Shown piece by piece: positions 1-6,682 of a DNA stretch of 7,447 bases (position 1 is its first letter; every line of letters starts with the position of its first letter). The notes under the pieces were generated by a model that worked only from the letters and a program-made list of their open reading frames with translations, was not told the origin of the DNA and made no database searches. A program made the position numbers and the translations under genes. The stretch covers positions 1 to 7,447 of the forward strand of contig DROB01000305.1 in the NCBI GenBank assembly GCA_011321985.1, written 5' to 3'. Source of the stretch: Gammaproteobacteria bacterium. Its GTDB lineage: Bacteria > Pseudomonadota > Gammaproteobacteria > SZUA-229.

Positions 1-946
1 TACGTTTGACATACAGTTTTACGCCACGTTTATGATCACGATCAAACAGGTCAAAAGGCGGGTTCGTCGGAATGTACAGCAGCGATGTGTAATTTTGATT
101 ACCTTCAACTTTTGAATGTATCCAGCTCAATGGATCGGAAAAATCCATGCTGATATGCTTATAAAATTCCTTATATTCTTCGTCTGTGATATCGCTCTTG
201 TCACGTGCCCATAATGCGGATGCAGCATTGACTCGCTCCAGCTCGGTAATCACATTACCCTCATCATCTTTCTCAGGTTGTCCTTCCTCATCTCTCACCT
301 GCTCCAGCATCAGAACCGGGATAGAGATATGGTCGGAATATTGCTTGATGATGTGTTTCAGACGGTGTTCGCTGGCAAATTCTGTTTCACCTTCTTTCAG
401 ATGCAGGATGACCCGGGTACCACGTTCATTTTTTTCGATGCTCTCAAGCGAAAAGCTGCCCTCACCATCCGATTCCCATCGAACAGCCTCATCGGCATCC
501 GCGCCCGCACGCCGGGTTTCAAGTATGACTTTGTCAGCGACGATGAAGCTGGAATAAAAACCCACACCAAACTGGCCGATCATCTGTGCATCTTTCGCCT
601 GATCACCCGTCATCGCATCGAGGAATTTTCTTGTTCCAGAACTGGCAATGGTCCCCACGTTATCGATCACTTCCTGACGGGACATACCGATACCATTGTC
701 ACTTATTGTGACGGTTTTCGCTTCTTCGTCATATTCCACCTGAATCGCTAATTCAGCATCACCATCATACAGGCTGTCATCGGCCAGGGCCTCGAAGCGC
801 AGCTTATCGCAGGCATCCGAGGCATTCGATACCAGCTCTCGCAGGAAAATCTCCTTGTTTGAATATAACGAATGGGTCATCAGATGCAGGATCTGACGAG
901 CCTCAGTTTGAAATTCGAGGGTCTCTTTACTCGCTTCAACGCTCAT
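1..946 (-). CDS. htpG: HtpG, Hsp90-family molecular chaperone (5' part, runs off the left edge)
   Basis: Cytosolic ATP-dependent chaperone of the Hsp90 family, a homodimer that remodels client proteins with DnaK. Only the first 315 codons are present; the window edge cuts the gene within the middle domain. The N-terminal GHKL ATPase domain covers about residues 1-220. The helix NKEIFLRELVSNASDA carries the catalytic Glu37 and the Mg/ATP Asn41. DNGIGM at 83-88 is the nucleotide-binding loop, IASSGTRKF at about 100-108 belongs to the lid, and GQFGVGFYSSF at about 124-134 is the glycine-rich motif. The middle domain starts near 240 (WARDKSDITDEEYKEFYKHI, then NYTSLLYIP). The ATG at 944-946 has a good GGAG ribosome site about 7 bases upstream. 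Promoter candidates lie about 50 bases upstream and include a heat-shock-like match. No frameshift or missing key residue is seen. Identity is very secure. Confidence 0.98.
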   Translation of the reverse strand, partial: MSVEASKETLEFQTEARQILHLMTHSLYSNKEIFLRELVSNASDACDKLRFEALADDSLYDGDAELAIQVEYDEEAKTVTISDNGIGMSRQEVIDNVGTIASSGTRKFLDAMTGDQAKDAQMIGQFGVGFYSSFIVADKVILETRRAGADADEAVRWESDGEGSFSLESIEKNERGTRVILHLKEGETEFASEHRLKHIIKQYSDHISIPVLMLEQVRDEEGQPEKDDEGNVITELERVNAASALWARDKSDITDEEYKEFYKHISMDFSDPLSWIHSKVEGNQNYTSLLYIPTNPPFDLFDRDHKRGVKLYVKR

Positions 947-993
947 TTTTTACTCCGAAAATAGAAATTTTAATAAGAATTCAATTGATTTCG

Positions 994-1021
994 TTGAATA
1001 TAAGGATGAAATTGCTATTAT
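994..1021 (+). promoter_or_regulatory. Candidate rightward promoter overlapping the htpG promoter
   Basis: On the plus strand, TTGAAT (994-999), a 16-base spacer and TATTAT (1016-1021) form a sigma-70-like promoter pointing at the PhnD-like gene, about 160 bases before its TTG start. It overlaps the leftward htpG candidate almost base for base, so the two polymerases could not bind together. The region is AT-rich, which raises the chance of coincidental matches. No better-placed promoter was seen closer to the gene. Confidence 0.3.
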
Positions 1022-1025
1022 CAAG
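997..1025 (-). promoter_or_regulatory. Candidate htpG promoter (sigma-32-like and sigma-70-like)
   Basis: Read on the minus strand, TTGATA (1019-1024) and TATATT (997-1002) are separated by 16 bases, each one mismatch from the sigma-70 consensus. The same bases also read as a heat-shock pattern: CTTGATA (consensus CTTGAAA), then 14 bases after CTTGAT, then CCTTATAT (998-1005) against CCCCATNT, with 5 of 7 defined positions matching. The site lies about 50 bases before the htpG ATG. Heat-shock control is expected for htpG from the family. Which sigma factor uses the site is inference. Confidence 0.5.
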
Positions 1026-1083
1026 GTATTATTTAAGAAATTAGTTAAAAAAGATACTCATCTAATCCTCTAAATAAAAGCCC

Positions 1084-1116
1084 TGGCCTGCTCTCTCTGG
1101 CCTGTGTTCTGGCTGC
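1084..1116 (+). repeat. Three near-tandem TGGCCTG-type heptamers in the divergent intergenic region
   Basis: TGGCCTG occurs at 1084-1090 and 1098-1104, followed by the related TGGCTGC at 1110-1116, with start-to-start spacings of 14 and 12 bases. A CTCTCTCT run separates the first two. The block is GC-richer than the AT-rich promoter DNA beside it. It lies upstream of the htpG promoter candidate and downstream of the rightward one. It could be a regulator-binding array or chance; nothing in the sequence identifies a regulator. Confidence 0.3.
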
Positions 1117-1183
1117 CTAAATGTCCTAAAAGCGGATGCTATCAAATTCAAGGATGCACCTTTAGCCACAGGATACGATAACT

Positions 1184-1972
1184 TTGAAAAACCTACTCAT
1201 ATACACCCTGATTTTGTGCTCATTTTCAGTGAATGCAATCGCTGCAAAATATAGCCTGGCTATACAACCTGTATTACCCGCAAAACAGATCGAAAAGAAC
1301 TATCTGCCTCTGGCCCAATATCTCTCAAAAAAAACCGGCCATACGTTTACCATCACCTCTTACCGTGATTTTTTAAGCTACTGGATCAAGATGAAGAGAG
1401 GAAAAGATATGGACTTCGTGCTGGACGCAGCACATTTCACCGATTTTCGCATCAAACGAAAAGGCTATCGAGCTATCGTAAAACTTCCTGACACCGTAAG
1501 CTTCACCGTCGTCACAGGTGAGGATAACTTTGTTTTCGACATGGAAGAACTCATCTCCAAACGTATCGCCACCATGCCATCGCCCGGTCTCGGTGCAGTC
1601 CGGTTGAATTCGATGTTCCCAAATCCGGTGCGCTTACCCTTTTTTATTCAGGCGAGTGACTCGATCGACGCGGTAAACAAGGTTCTTGATGGTTCGGTCG
1701 ATGCTGCGATCATACCCAGTCCACTAGTGAATAATTTCGATAGTCTAAATTCGGTCATCTCAACCGATCCTGTGCCACATATGGCCCTCTCAGCATCGCC
1801 CGATGTTCCCGATGATGTTGTTCAATCGGTGAAAAAGGCCTTGCTCGATGCTCCTAATACAGTGGAAGGTAAAAAGATGTTGGCCGAGATGAATTTCGAA
1901 CCTTTCCAGGATGCCAACCAGGAGATGTATGCCGGTTATGCCAAATTACTGGACGGTGTTTTTGGTTACTAG
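1184..1972 (+). CDS. Exported PhnD-like (phosphate/phosphite/phosphonate family) solute-binding protein
   Basis: 262-residue periplasmic binding protein of the PhnD-like type, in which two lobes close on a small anionic ligand and hand it to an ABC importer or a sensor. A Sec signal peptide covers about residues 1-21 (MKNLLIYTLILCSF, then AIAA before KYS). Cys12 is not in a lipobox, so the mature protein should be soluble. Family features are an opening strand YSLAIQPVLP, then LPLAQYLSKKTGH at about 42-54, and LDGSVDAAIIPSP in the second half, typical of the 'gxvDaa' segment. The start is TTG at 1184 with AGGA at 1170-1173. The upstream in-frame ATG at 1154 meets a TAG after three codons, so it cannot be the start. 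The protein is shorter than E. coli PhnD but of normal size for the wider family. No permease or ATPase gene is nearby, so ligand and partner are unknown; phosphonate specificity should not be assumed. Confidence 0.85.
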   Translation: MKNLLIYTLILCSFSVNAIAAKYSLAIQPVLPAKQIEKNYLPLAQYLSKKTGHTFTITSYRDFLSYWIKMKRGKDMDFVLDAAHFTDFRIKRKGYRAIVKLPDTVSFTVVTGEDNFVFDMEELISKRIATMPSPGLGAVRLNSMFPNPVRLPFFIQASDSIDAVNKVLDGSVDAAIIPSPLVNNFDSLNSVISTDPVPHMALSASPDVPDDVVQSVKKALLDAPNTVEGKKMLAEMNFEPFQDANQEMYAGYAKLLDGVFGY

Positions 1973-1991
1973 GGTACATCTGAAAAACACC
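1955..1991. other. Inverted repeat between convergent gene ends
   Basis: GGTGTTTTT (1955-1963) and AAAAACACC (1983-1991) form a perfect 9-base inverted repeat around a 19-base loop. It spans the stop of the PhnD-like gene and stops 7 bases short of the ogt stop. No U-tract follows the stem on either strand, so it is not a classic intrinsic terminator. It might still mark or protect both 3' ends. ACACC at 1987-1991 can alternatively pair with GGTGT at 2004-2008. Confidence 0.3.
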
Positions 1992-1998
1992 AAACCCG

Positions 1999-2484
1999 TC
2001 ACAGGTGTACGCCTTCCCGGGCTAACAGGCTGCGTTTTATTTCAAGCAGCTTGCCTGACTTTGCCCCATCATAACCACCAATACCTGTAGCAGCGATAAC
2101 ACGGTGACATGGAATGATGATAGGCAGTGGATTATTACGACACGCATTCCCGACCGAACGCGGCGATGTATCCAGAATCTTTGCTATATCACCATAGGTA
2201 CGCGTCTCACCATAGGGGATCTCCTGTAGCTGATGCAGAACTTTTCCCTGAAAGGGAGTGACATCCAGCTGGAAATCGATCTCGATATTTTTTATCGCAG
2301 ATCGAGCCTGCAGCATCTTTTCGATCTTCTGTTTAACACTCGTGAATAGCTTACCCGTAGGTGCTTTAAACTCTTCTTCATCCATATAGCTGACACCGAT
2401 CAGCTTTGAATCCAGAAACCGCAGGCCGATCGTCGCCAGATCAGTGGGAAATATAACATCGTATCGTTTGTTATCTACTCGCAT
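1999..2484 (-). CDS. ogt: Methylated-DNA-protein-cysteine S-methyltransferase (Ogt/AGT family)
   Basis: Suicide repair enzyme that moves the alkyl group from O6-alkylguanine (and O4-alkylthymine) in DNA to its own cysteine. The active site is the IIIPCHRV motif with nucleophile Cys126. Before it come the helix-turn-helix YGDIAKILDTSPRSVGNA, including the Asn-hinge/arginine-finger region, and NNPLPI. After it come GIGGYDGAKSGKLLEIKRSLL, the usual family C-terminus. Residues 1-75 form the variable N-terminal domain. I chose the ATG at 2482-2484, giving 161 residues, a normal family length. The open frame continues upstream to an ATG at 2566-2568 (189 residues), but those 28 extra residues (MFLNLSTSALRREQ...) do not look like the family and overlap a repeat-like sequence. 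Neither start has a strong ribosome site. The gene converges with the PhnD-like gene and lies downstream of the TPR gene on the same strand. It could be called ogt; an ada-type regulatory domain is absent. Confidence 0.93.
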   Translation of the reverse strand: MRVDNKRYDVIFPTDLATIGLRFLDSKLIGVSYMDEEEFKAPTGKLFTSVKQKIEKMLQARSAIKNIEIDFQLDVTPFQGKVLHQLQEIPYGETRTYGDIAKILDTSPRSVGNACRNNPLPIIIPCHRVIAATGIGGYDGAKSGKLLEIKRSLLAREGVHL

Positions 2485-2583
2485 AATGTATATTAGCCCA
2501 AACGCGAACAGATAGTTATTAAAAGGCTGCTCCCGACGCAAAGCGGACGTTGAAAGATTTAGAAACATTTTTGCCGTATGTCC

Positions 2584-2605
2584 GCCGCCGTAAGCGGCCT
2601 TTTTT
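2584..2605 (+). terminator. Terminator-like hairpin with T6 tract, plus strand
   Basis: GCCGC (2584-2588), loop CGTAA, GCGGC (2594-2598), one C, then six Ts (2600-2605). This is the geometry of an intrinsic terminator for rightward transcription. The flanking genes, TPR and ogt, are both leftward, and the nearest plus-strand gene ends more than 600 bases earlier. On the minus strand the stem is followed by GGACAT, with no U-tract, so it is not a good terminator for the TPR gene. It may stop antisense read-through or be part of a repeat. Confidence 0.4.
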
Positions 2606-2661
2606 CCTAAGACAGGCTTTTAACCAGCACTGATAATGCCCGTACGATCAGCTCTGAAGCG

Positions 2662-4647
2662 TTACACCTGATGCCTGCCTGCATCCTCTTTTCTTTTATC
2701 GGTACCTTTCAACAAGCGTATCTTCTGCAGGTTCTGATTGATCAGGGCTTTTCGTGAGTCACTCGCGGTGATCAGTAACAGATCAGAAAATACCGTTTCT
2801 GCATCACTGTAGATCTCTGCAAGCACCAGTGATCTACCTGCCTTAAAGCGTGCTGACTGCGCCCACAGATCATTTTCTTCACCTGCGATCGCACGTGCTG
2901 ATTCGAGATAGAACAAGGCCGCCTGATCATATCTTTTTAAAGAAAAATAGGATTCTGCTTTCCAGAAGTATATCTCGCGTTTTAACTTGTCATCCAGTCC
3001 CTCGATGTAGAGCAGATCAAACAGGTTAAGTGCCTGCTGGTGTTGCTGTACTGTCTGAAAATCAAAGACTACCTGGATATACCGGTCCAGTTCCGCATGT
3101 GTTATGGACGGTTTTTCCATAAAAGTCTTACGGATCAATTTTTCACTTTGCCCGGTATCGCCCTGCAATATCAGTACGCGTGCTTTTCGCATGCGCCATT
3201 CGAACAACGTTTTCCCCTGCGGAGGTTCCGGTAAACTCTTCATTATTATTGCCGCTTCAGAATAATCCCCCTGTGATAATAGGTAATCGACCAGCCGGTA
3301 ACGGACCTCGTCAGGCAACACGCTGACATCCGGGACCTTGCTGCTATGAAGATATAACTGGTTAATCAATTCCAGGCCGTTATTGCGCCGCTCGATTATC
3401 TCCACGATGGTCTGATGCTGCTGCTTTTTGGTCTCAAAGTTTTCTGTCTGTAATACCAGTGCGACATTGAGAGCCAGAGCTTTCTCGGTCTCGTTCTTGA
3501 TCAGTTTATCCGAGAGCTTCTGCCATTGCTCATCATTTCCGAATAGCAGCCCTTCCTTATTTGCAATCGCCAACCCTCGTTCATTGTATTTTTCCCATAA
3601 CTCATCGGCACTCACCCGATAGTTGTCATCGAACAACGGATATTTAAGATCAAGTGATAGCATCGCCTCCAGGTTCAGTATCTGTGCTTTTCGATCAGAC
3701 AATACCTGCGAAGCCAGATATGCCACATAGGAATAGGCCCAACGTGCCGGATGACTTAATATCTGCCCATCCAGTCGTTGCCGCATATCATGAGCGATTT
3801 CTACGGCCTGTTTCGGGTTATCTTGCAACCGTGCTATCAGTAATAATGCCTCTACATCGATCGCCTCTTCTGACGAAATCTGCTCTAATAACTTTATTGC
3901 CTGTTGCGGTCGATGCGTTCTCATCAAGACCTGAGCCTGCAATAATACCCAGTCGATATCGCTTATGTCGGTCTTATAGTCGTGCTCATATCTGATCAAT
4001 GCTCGACGTGCGTCATCATCGAGTTGCTCCTGCAGGTAAGCACGTATCACCAGTCGCCGCCAGATGACAGGCAGTGACTTGTCCCTGTTTTCAGCTTTCG
4101 ACGACCACAGCAGATGTTGTAACTGAGCCAGTGCCTGCTCACTCTGCTTCAATTGCAAACGAGCGATGACCTGCTGCGTCTCGAACCACAGTCGGATCTT
4201 CCGTGTTATATGCTGTTCCCGTTTCGCCGTATCAAATAACCACTGCGTCCGCTCTATCAACGATTGCCAGTGCTCTAACGCCGACAGCAGGAGGATACGT
4301 TTGTACTCGAAGGCATACCAGTCAACGGTAAAAGCCGGTCGTTTTTCCTGCTCATCGTCCAGCAGGCTCAAAGCCAGAGCAGGGACACCGAGATCGATCA
4401 GTTCATCCATCTGGAGCAGCGATTTAAAAGTAACCGATTGTTTGTCTTTATCGGGTATGACGATGTCTGCAGCGGGGGCTGAGGTGGACTGCACATCTGG
4501 CTGGACGACCGGTTTTTCACCTTTCTCGGCAACGACCTGTTGTTTGGATGCAGTGTCGGTTGCTACTTTAGATGGTGCATGGACGGGCTCCGCCCGGCTA
4601 TTAGCAAGACCGCCCATCAGCAGAAGAACTGAGAATAAAATACGCAT
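2662..4647 (-). CDS. Exported helical-repeat (TPR-type) protein of unknown function
   Basis: 661-residue protein, not recognised as a named family. It begins with a Sec signal peptide (MRILFSVLLLMGGLANSRA, cleavage likely before EPVHAP). No lipobox is present, so it should be periplasmic or outer-membrane associated. About 50 polar, Pro/Ala/Lys/Gln-rich residues follow, then an alpha-helical solenoid filling the rest. The clearest TPR-like helix pair is near the C-terminus (IYFWKAESYFSLKRYDQAALFYLESA, quoted in part, about residues 557-590), with a second after it (SARFKAGRSLVLAEIYSDAETVF). Earlier helical pairs such as QVLMRTHRPQQAIKLLEQI are compatible. The start is ATG at 4645-4647, with GGA about 9 bases upstream; a GTG two codons earlier is also open but lies only 3 bases from that site. 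Such scaffolds usually bind proteins, often in envelope or polysaccharide assembly, but nothing here fixes the partner. The gene lies after the rplS terminator and probably has its own promoter. Confidence 0.75.
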   Translation of the reverse strand: MRILFSVLLLMGGLANSRAEPVHAPSKVATDTASKQQVVAEKGEKPVVQPDVQSTSAPAADIVIPDKDKQSVTFKSLLQMDELIDLGVPALALSLLDDEQEKRPAFTVDWYAFEYKRILLLSALEHWQSLIERTQWLFDTAKREQHITRKIRLWFETQQVIARLQLKQSEQALAQLQHLLWSSKAENRDKSLPVIWRRLVIRAYLQEQLDDDARRALIRYEHDYKTDISDIDWVLLQAQVLMRTHRPQQAIKLLEQISSEEAIDVEALLLIARLQDNPKQAVEIAHDMRQRLDGQILSHPARWAYSYVAYLASQVLSDRKAQILNLEAMLSLDLKYPLFDDNYRVSADELWEKYNERGLAIANKEGLLFGNDEQWQKLSDKLIKNETEKALALNVALVLQTENFETKKQQHQTIVEIIERRNNGLELINQLYLHSSKVPDVSVLPDEVRYRLVDYLLSQGDYSEAAIIMKSLPEPPQGKTLFEWRMRKARVLILQGDTGQSEKLIRKTFMEKPSITHAELDRYIQVVFDFQTVQQHQQALNLFDLLYIEGLDDKLKREIYFWKAESYFSLKRYDQAALFYLESARAIAGEENDLWAQSARFKAGRSLVLAEIYSDAETVFSDLLLITASDSRKALINQNLQKIRLLKGTDKRKEDAGRHQV

Positions 4648-4745
4648 TAACACGATCCGGAGATTAATAATCTACCGATTGTATCAGCGTATGCGCTGAA
4701 GAAAAACACTTCCACGCGCTGTCGTGGGGTTGTCTGTTTTTTCGT

Positions 4746-4776
4746 AAAAAAAAAGAGCGGTACATGACCGCTCTTT
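4746..4776 (-). terminator. Intrinsic terminator of the rpsP-rimM-trmD-rplS operon
   Basis: A perfect 10-base stem, AAAGAGCGGT (4752-4761) against ACCGCTCTTT (4767-4776), encloses the loop ACATG. Read leftward, it ends in a run of nine Ts (4746-4754 complement), starting about 60 bases after the rplS stop. This is a textbook Rho-independent terminator. In the other direction the stem is followed only by TTTAC, so it could work weakly both ways. Confidence 0.93.
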
Positions 4777-4833
4777 ACTCACTATATTACTTTAGGGCAG
4801 CTCTATTAATTGATCGTGCCCTTTAACTGATAT

Positions 4834-5196
4834 TTATTTTTTATCAGAAAGTTTAAGCTTTTCGGTGATACGTGCCGCTTTACCTGTTCTACCACGTAAG
4901 TAGTAGAGTTTTGCACGACGGACCTTGCCGCTGCGTTTCACTGTGATACCAGCGATAGCATTACTGTATGTCTGAAAAACACGTTCAACACCTTCGCCGT
5001 GTGACATCTTACGAACCGTAAAAGCAGAATGTAAGCCACGGTTACGTTTTGCGATAACAACACCTTCGAAAGCCTGTAGACGTTCGCGTTCACCTTCTTT
5101 CACACGCACGTCAACGGTAACGGTGTCACCAGGATAAAACGCAGGTACCTCACGTGTCATTTGCTCTGCTTCAAGCTCTTGGATTATATTACTCAT
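4834..5196 (-). CDS. rplS: 50S ribosomal protein L19
   Basis: Large-subunit ribosomal protein at the 30S-50S interface, where it contributes to intersubunit bridges. The 120-residue product has the usual layout: N-terminal helix (MSNIIQELEAEQM), the fold around FYPGDTVTVDVRVKEGERERLQAFEGVVIA, then GLHSAFTVRKMSHGEGVERVF, and the signature VRRAKLYYLRGRTGKAARI near the C-terminus. The length is close to the bacterial norm of about 115. The ATG at 5194-5196 follows a strong GGAG site 8 bases upstream. It is the last gene of the operon, 61 bases after trmD, with its own good ribosome site that would allow expression well above trmD. It ends at TAA and is followed by a strong terminator. Confidence 0.99.
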   Translation of the reverse strand: MSNIIQELEAEQMTREVPAFYPGDTVTVDVRVKEGERERLQAFEGVVIAKRNRGLHSAFTVRKMSHGEGVERVFQTYSNAIAGITVKRSGKVRRAKLYYLRGRTGKAARITEKLKLSDKK

Positions 5197-5220
5197 ATCG
5201 TTACTCCGCTTTCACGCCTG

Positions 5221-5239
5221 CCCTGATATCTGTCCAGGG
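5221..5239 (-). other. Small hairpin in the trmD-rplS gap
   Basis: CCCTG (5221-5225) pairs with CAGGG (5235-5239) around a 9-base loop containing GATATC, between the trmD stop and the rplS ribosome site. With only 5 base pairs and no U-tract it is not a terminator. It could influence RNA processing or the different expression of trmD and rplS, but it may also be incidental. Confidence 0.25.
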
Positions 5240-5257
5240 GTCAAATTATCAAATTAA

Positions 5258-6022
5258 TTACTGTTTATATTCTTTTTTAAACTCAGCCAACAGGTCAGCT
5301 TTATTATCGTCCCAGCTCGATGTTTCATCTCTCATGGCATCCAGCAGATCAGGTCTTTTTAACCAGGTCCGACCTAGTGCCTGTTTGAGTCGCCAGCGTT
5401 GTATCGCCCTGTGATCACCACTCAATAACACGTCCGGTACAACCTGGCCATTAATCTCCTCAGGACGGGTGTAATGCGGGTAATCCAGCAGACCCTGCAT
5501 AAATGAATCCTGCATGGCAGAATCATCATCACCCAGTACTCCCGGTAACAATCGGGTGATACCATCGATTATGACCATCGCAGCAAACTCTCCGCCGCTG
5601 AGTACGTAATCACCTATCGACCATTCTTCATCGACCAGAGACTCTATCACTCGCTCATCTATCCCTTCATATCGGCCCGCGATCAGGATCAGATGATTTT
5701 CACTGGTTGCAGCATCGACCAGCAACGCCTGATTTAACGTCTGCCCCTGCGGACTCAGATAAACCACTTTCGTCGACCTGTCCGCCACTGCCGCAGCCTT
5801 AGCCGCCATGATTGCTTTATACAATGGCTCGACTTTCATCAGCATACCGGGGCCACCGCCATAAGGGCGATCATCGACTGTCCGGTGCCTGTCTTCCGTA
5901 TAGTCCCTTGGATTAAAACACTGCACATTTAACTGCTGTTGTTTTATCGCTCGACCCAGCACACCAAAATCCATGGCCTGCTGTATTAATTCTGGAAACA
6001 ATGTAACGAGATAGATGTTCAC
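5258..6022 (-). CDS. trmD: tRNA (guanine-N1-)-methyltransferase TrmD
   Basis: Essential SPOUT-class enzyme that uses S-adenosylmethionine to make m1G37 next to the anticodon of tRNAs reading CNN/GGG-type codons, preventing +1 frameshifts. It works as a homodimer in the cytosol. The 254-residue protein matches family length. The SAM-binding trefoil knot is visible as YLSPQGQTL (88-96), LIAGRYEGIDERVIE (113-127) and WSIGDYVLSGGE (134-145). Arg157 and the catalytic base Asp172 (in MQDSF) correspond to E. coli Arg154 and Asp169. The linker and C-terminal tRNA-binding domain include LLDYPHYTRPE and RRWRLKQ-like IQRWRLKQALGRTWLKRPDLL. The start is GTG at 6020-6022, giving the expected MNIYLVTLFPEL N-terminus. 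It lies 9 bases after the rimM stop with only a weak ribosome site, so translation is probably coupled to rimM. Confidence 0.99.
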   Translation of the reverse strand: MNIYLVTLFPELIQQAMDFGVLGRAIKQQQLNVQCFNPRDYTEDRHRTVDDRPYGGGPGMLMKVEPLYKAIMAAKAAAVADRSTKVVYLSPQGQTLNQALLVDAATSENHLILIAGRYEGIDERVIESLVDEEWSIGDYVLSGGEFAAMVIIDGITRLLPGVLGDDDSAMQDSFMQGLLDYPHYTRPEEINGQVVPDVLLSGDHRAIQRWRLKQALGRTWLKRPDLLDAMRDETSSWDDNKADLLAEFKKEYKQ

Positions 6023-6031
6023 AATGACCGA

Positions 6032-6631
6032 CTAAAAGTCCGCATCCCAATCTACGACTATCAAACCCTTTTCCATATCAACCGTGATAATGGCAATATC
6101 CATCGTCCACGGGATAAGGTGCTGCTTTATTTCCTTTTCAGAGTCTGTTCCCTCTCCTTCGGAAACAACCAGTACATCATTCGCCCCTGTTTCCAGCAGA
6201 CTTTTTACCACTCCCAGCTCGATATCCTGCTGGTTGATTACCCGCAGACCAATCAGGTCACGCCAGTAATATTCATTCTTTTCTCTCAGCCGCTCTAACT
6301 GCTGTAACTCGATCGCGATCTCGGTACCAACGTATACCATCGCCTGATCCCGGTCATTGCAGTGCTCCAGCTTTGCCACCACCGTTTTTGCATGACGTTT
6401 GCCGGATTTCAGCTTCACCTCGCGCCAGGGTACTTCTCCTGCAGAGGTATTTTTTATATTGCCAGCCCGTATATACCAGGGGCTATACTCAACGATGGCT
6501 TCCATCGGTTCGGTATAAGAAAAAATCTTCACCCAACCCTTCACACCGTAAACGCCGGTGATTTTCCCTAATATGACCTTTTCTGATCCGGGGTCCGACG
6601 TTGAATTATCTTTTGCTTCGTCTTCTGCCAT
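6032..6631 (-). CDS. rimM: Ribosome maturation factor RimM (16S rRNA processing)
   Basis: Assembly factor for the 30S head that binds ribosomal protein S19 and helps 16S rRNA maturation; cytosolic. The 199-residue protein has the N-terminal RimM beta-barrel (about 19-105), opening with VILGKITGVYGVKGWVKIF, then a PRC-type barrel (about 118-196) with YYWRDLIGLRV, the GANDVLVV strand (149-156) and LIPW (172-175). It ends in VVDWDADF, like the E. coli VDWD tail. An acidic, disordered-looking N-terminal extension (MAEDEAKDNSTSDPGSE) makes it slightly longer than the E. coli protein of 182. The start is ATG at 6629-6631, preceded by a modest GGGCAAG site. It follows rpsP by 51 bases and is almost contiguous with trmD. 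Confidence 0.98.
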   Translation of the reverse strand: MAEDEAKDNSTSDPGSEKVILGKITGVYGVKGWVKIFSYTEPMEAIVEYSPWYIRAGNIKNTSAGEVPWREVKLKSGKRHAKTVVAKLEHCNDRDQAMVYVGTEIAIELQQLERLREKNEYYWRDLIGLRVINQQDIELGVVKSLLETGANDVLVVSEGEGTDSEKEIKQHLIPWTMDIAIITVDMEKGLIVVDWDADF

Positions 6632-6682
6632 CTTGCCCGGTCAATGTACGACCACCCTCAATCAACAAGAAGGCCCGGCAGA

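Noticed and set aside
186..751. Plus-strand open frames of 123 and 157 codons
   Set aside because: They lie antisense to htpG, whose protein is unmistakable on the minus strand; the plus-strand products have no family features.
1141..1152. CTTGAA on the minus strand as an upstream sigma-32 -35 element for htpG
   Set aside because: The nearest -10-like match (GGACAT) is 20 bases away, too far for the sigma-32 spacing.
3654..3995. Plus-strand open frame of 113 codons inside the TPR gene
   Set aside because: Antisense shadow with no ribosome site or recognisable motif.
4166..4699. Plus-strand open frame of 177 codons
   Set aside because: Antisense to the N-terminal half of the TPR-type protein, Ser/Cys-rich and low-complexity, with no domain; a shadow frame.
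4721..4740. Stem CCACG/CGTGG upstream of the TPR gene as a second rplS terminator
   Set aside because: Only five pairs and no clean U-tract directly after it on the minus strand; the 10-pair hairpin at 4746-4776 already explains termination.
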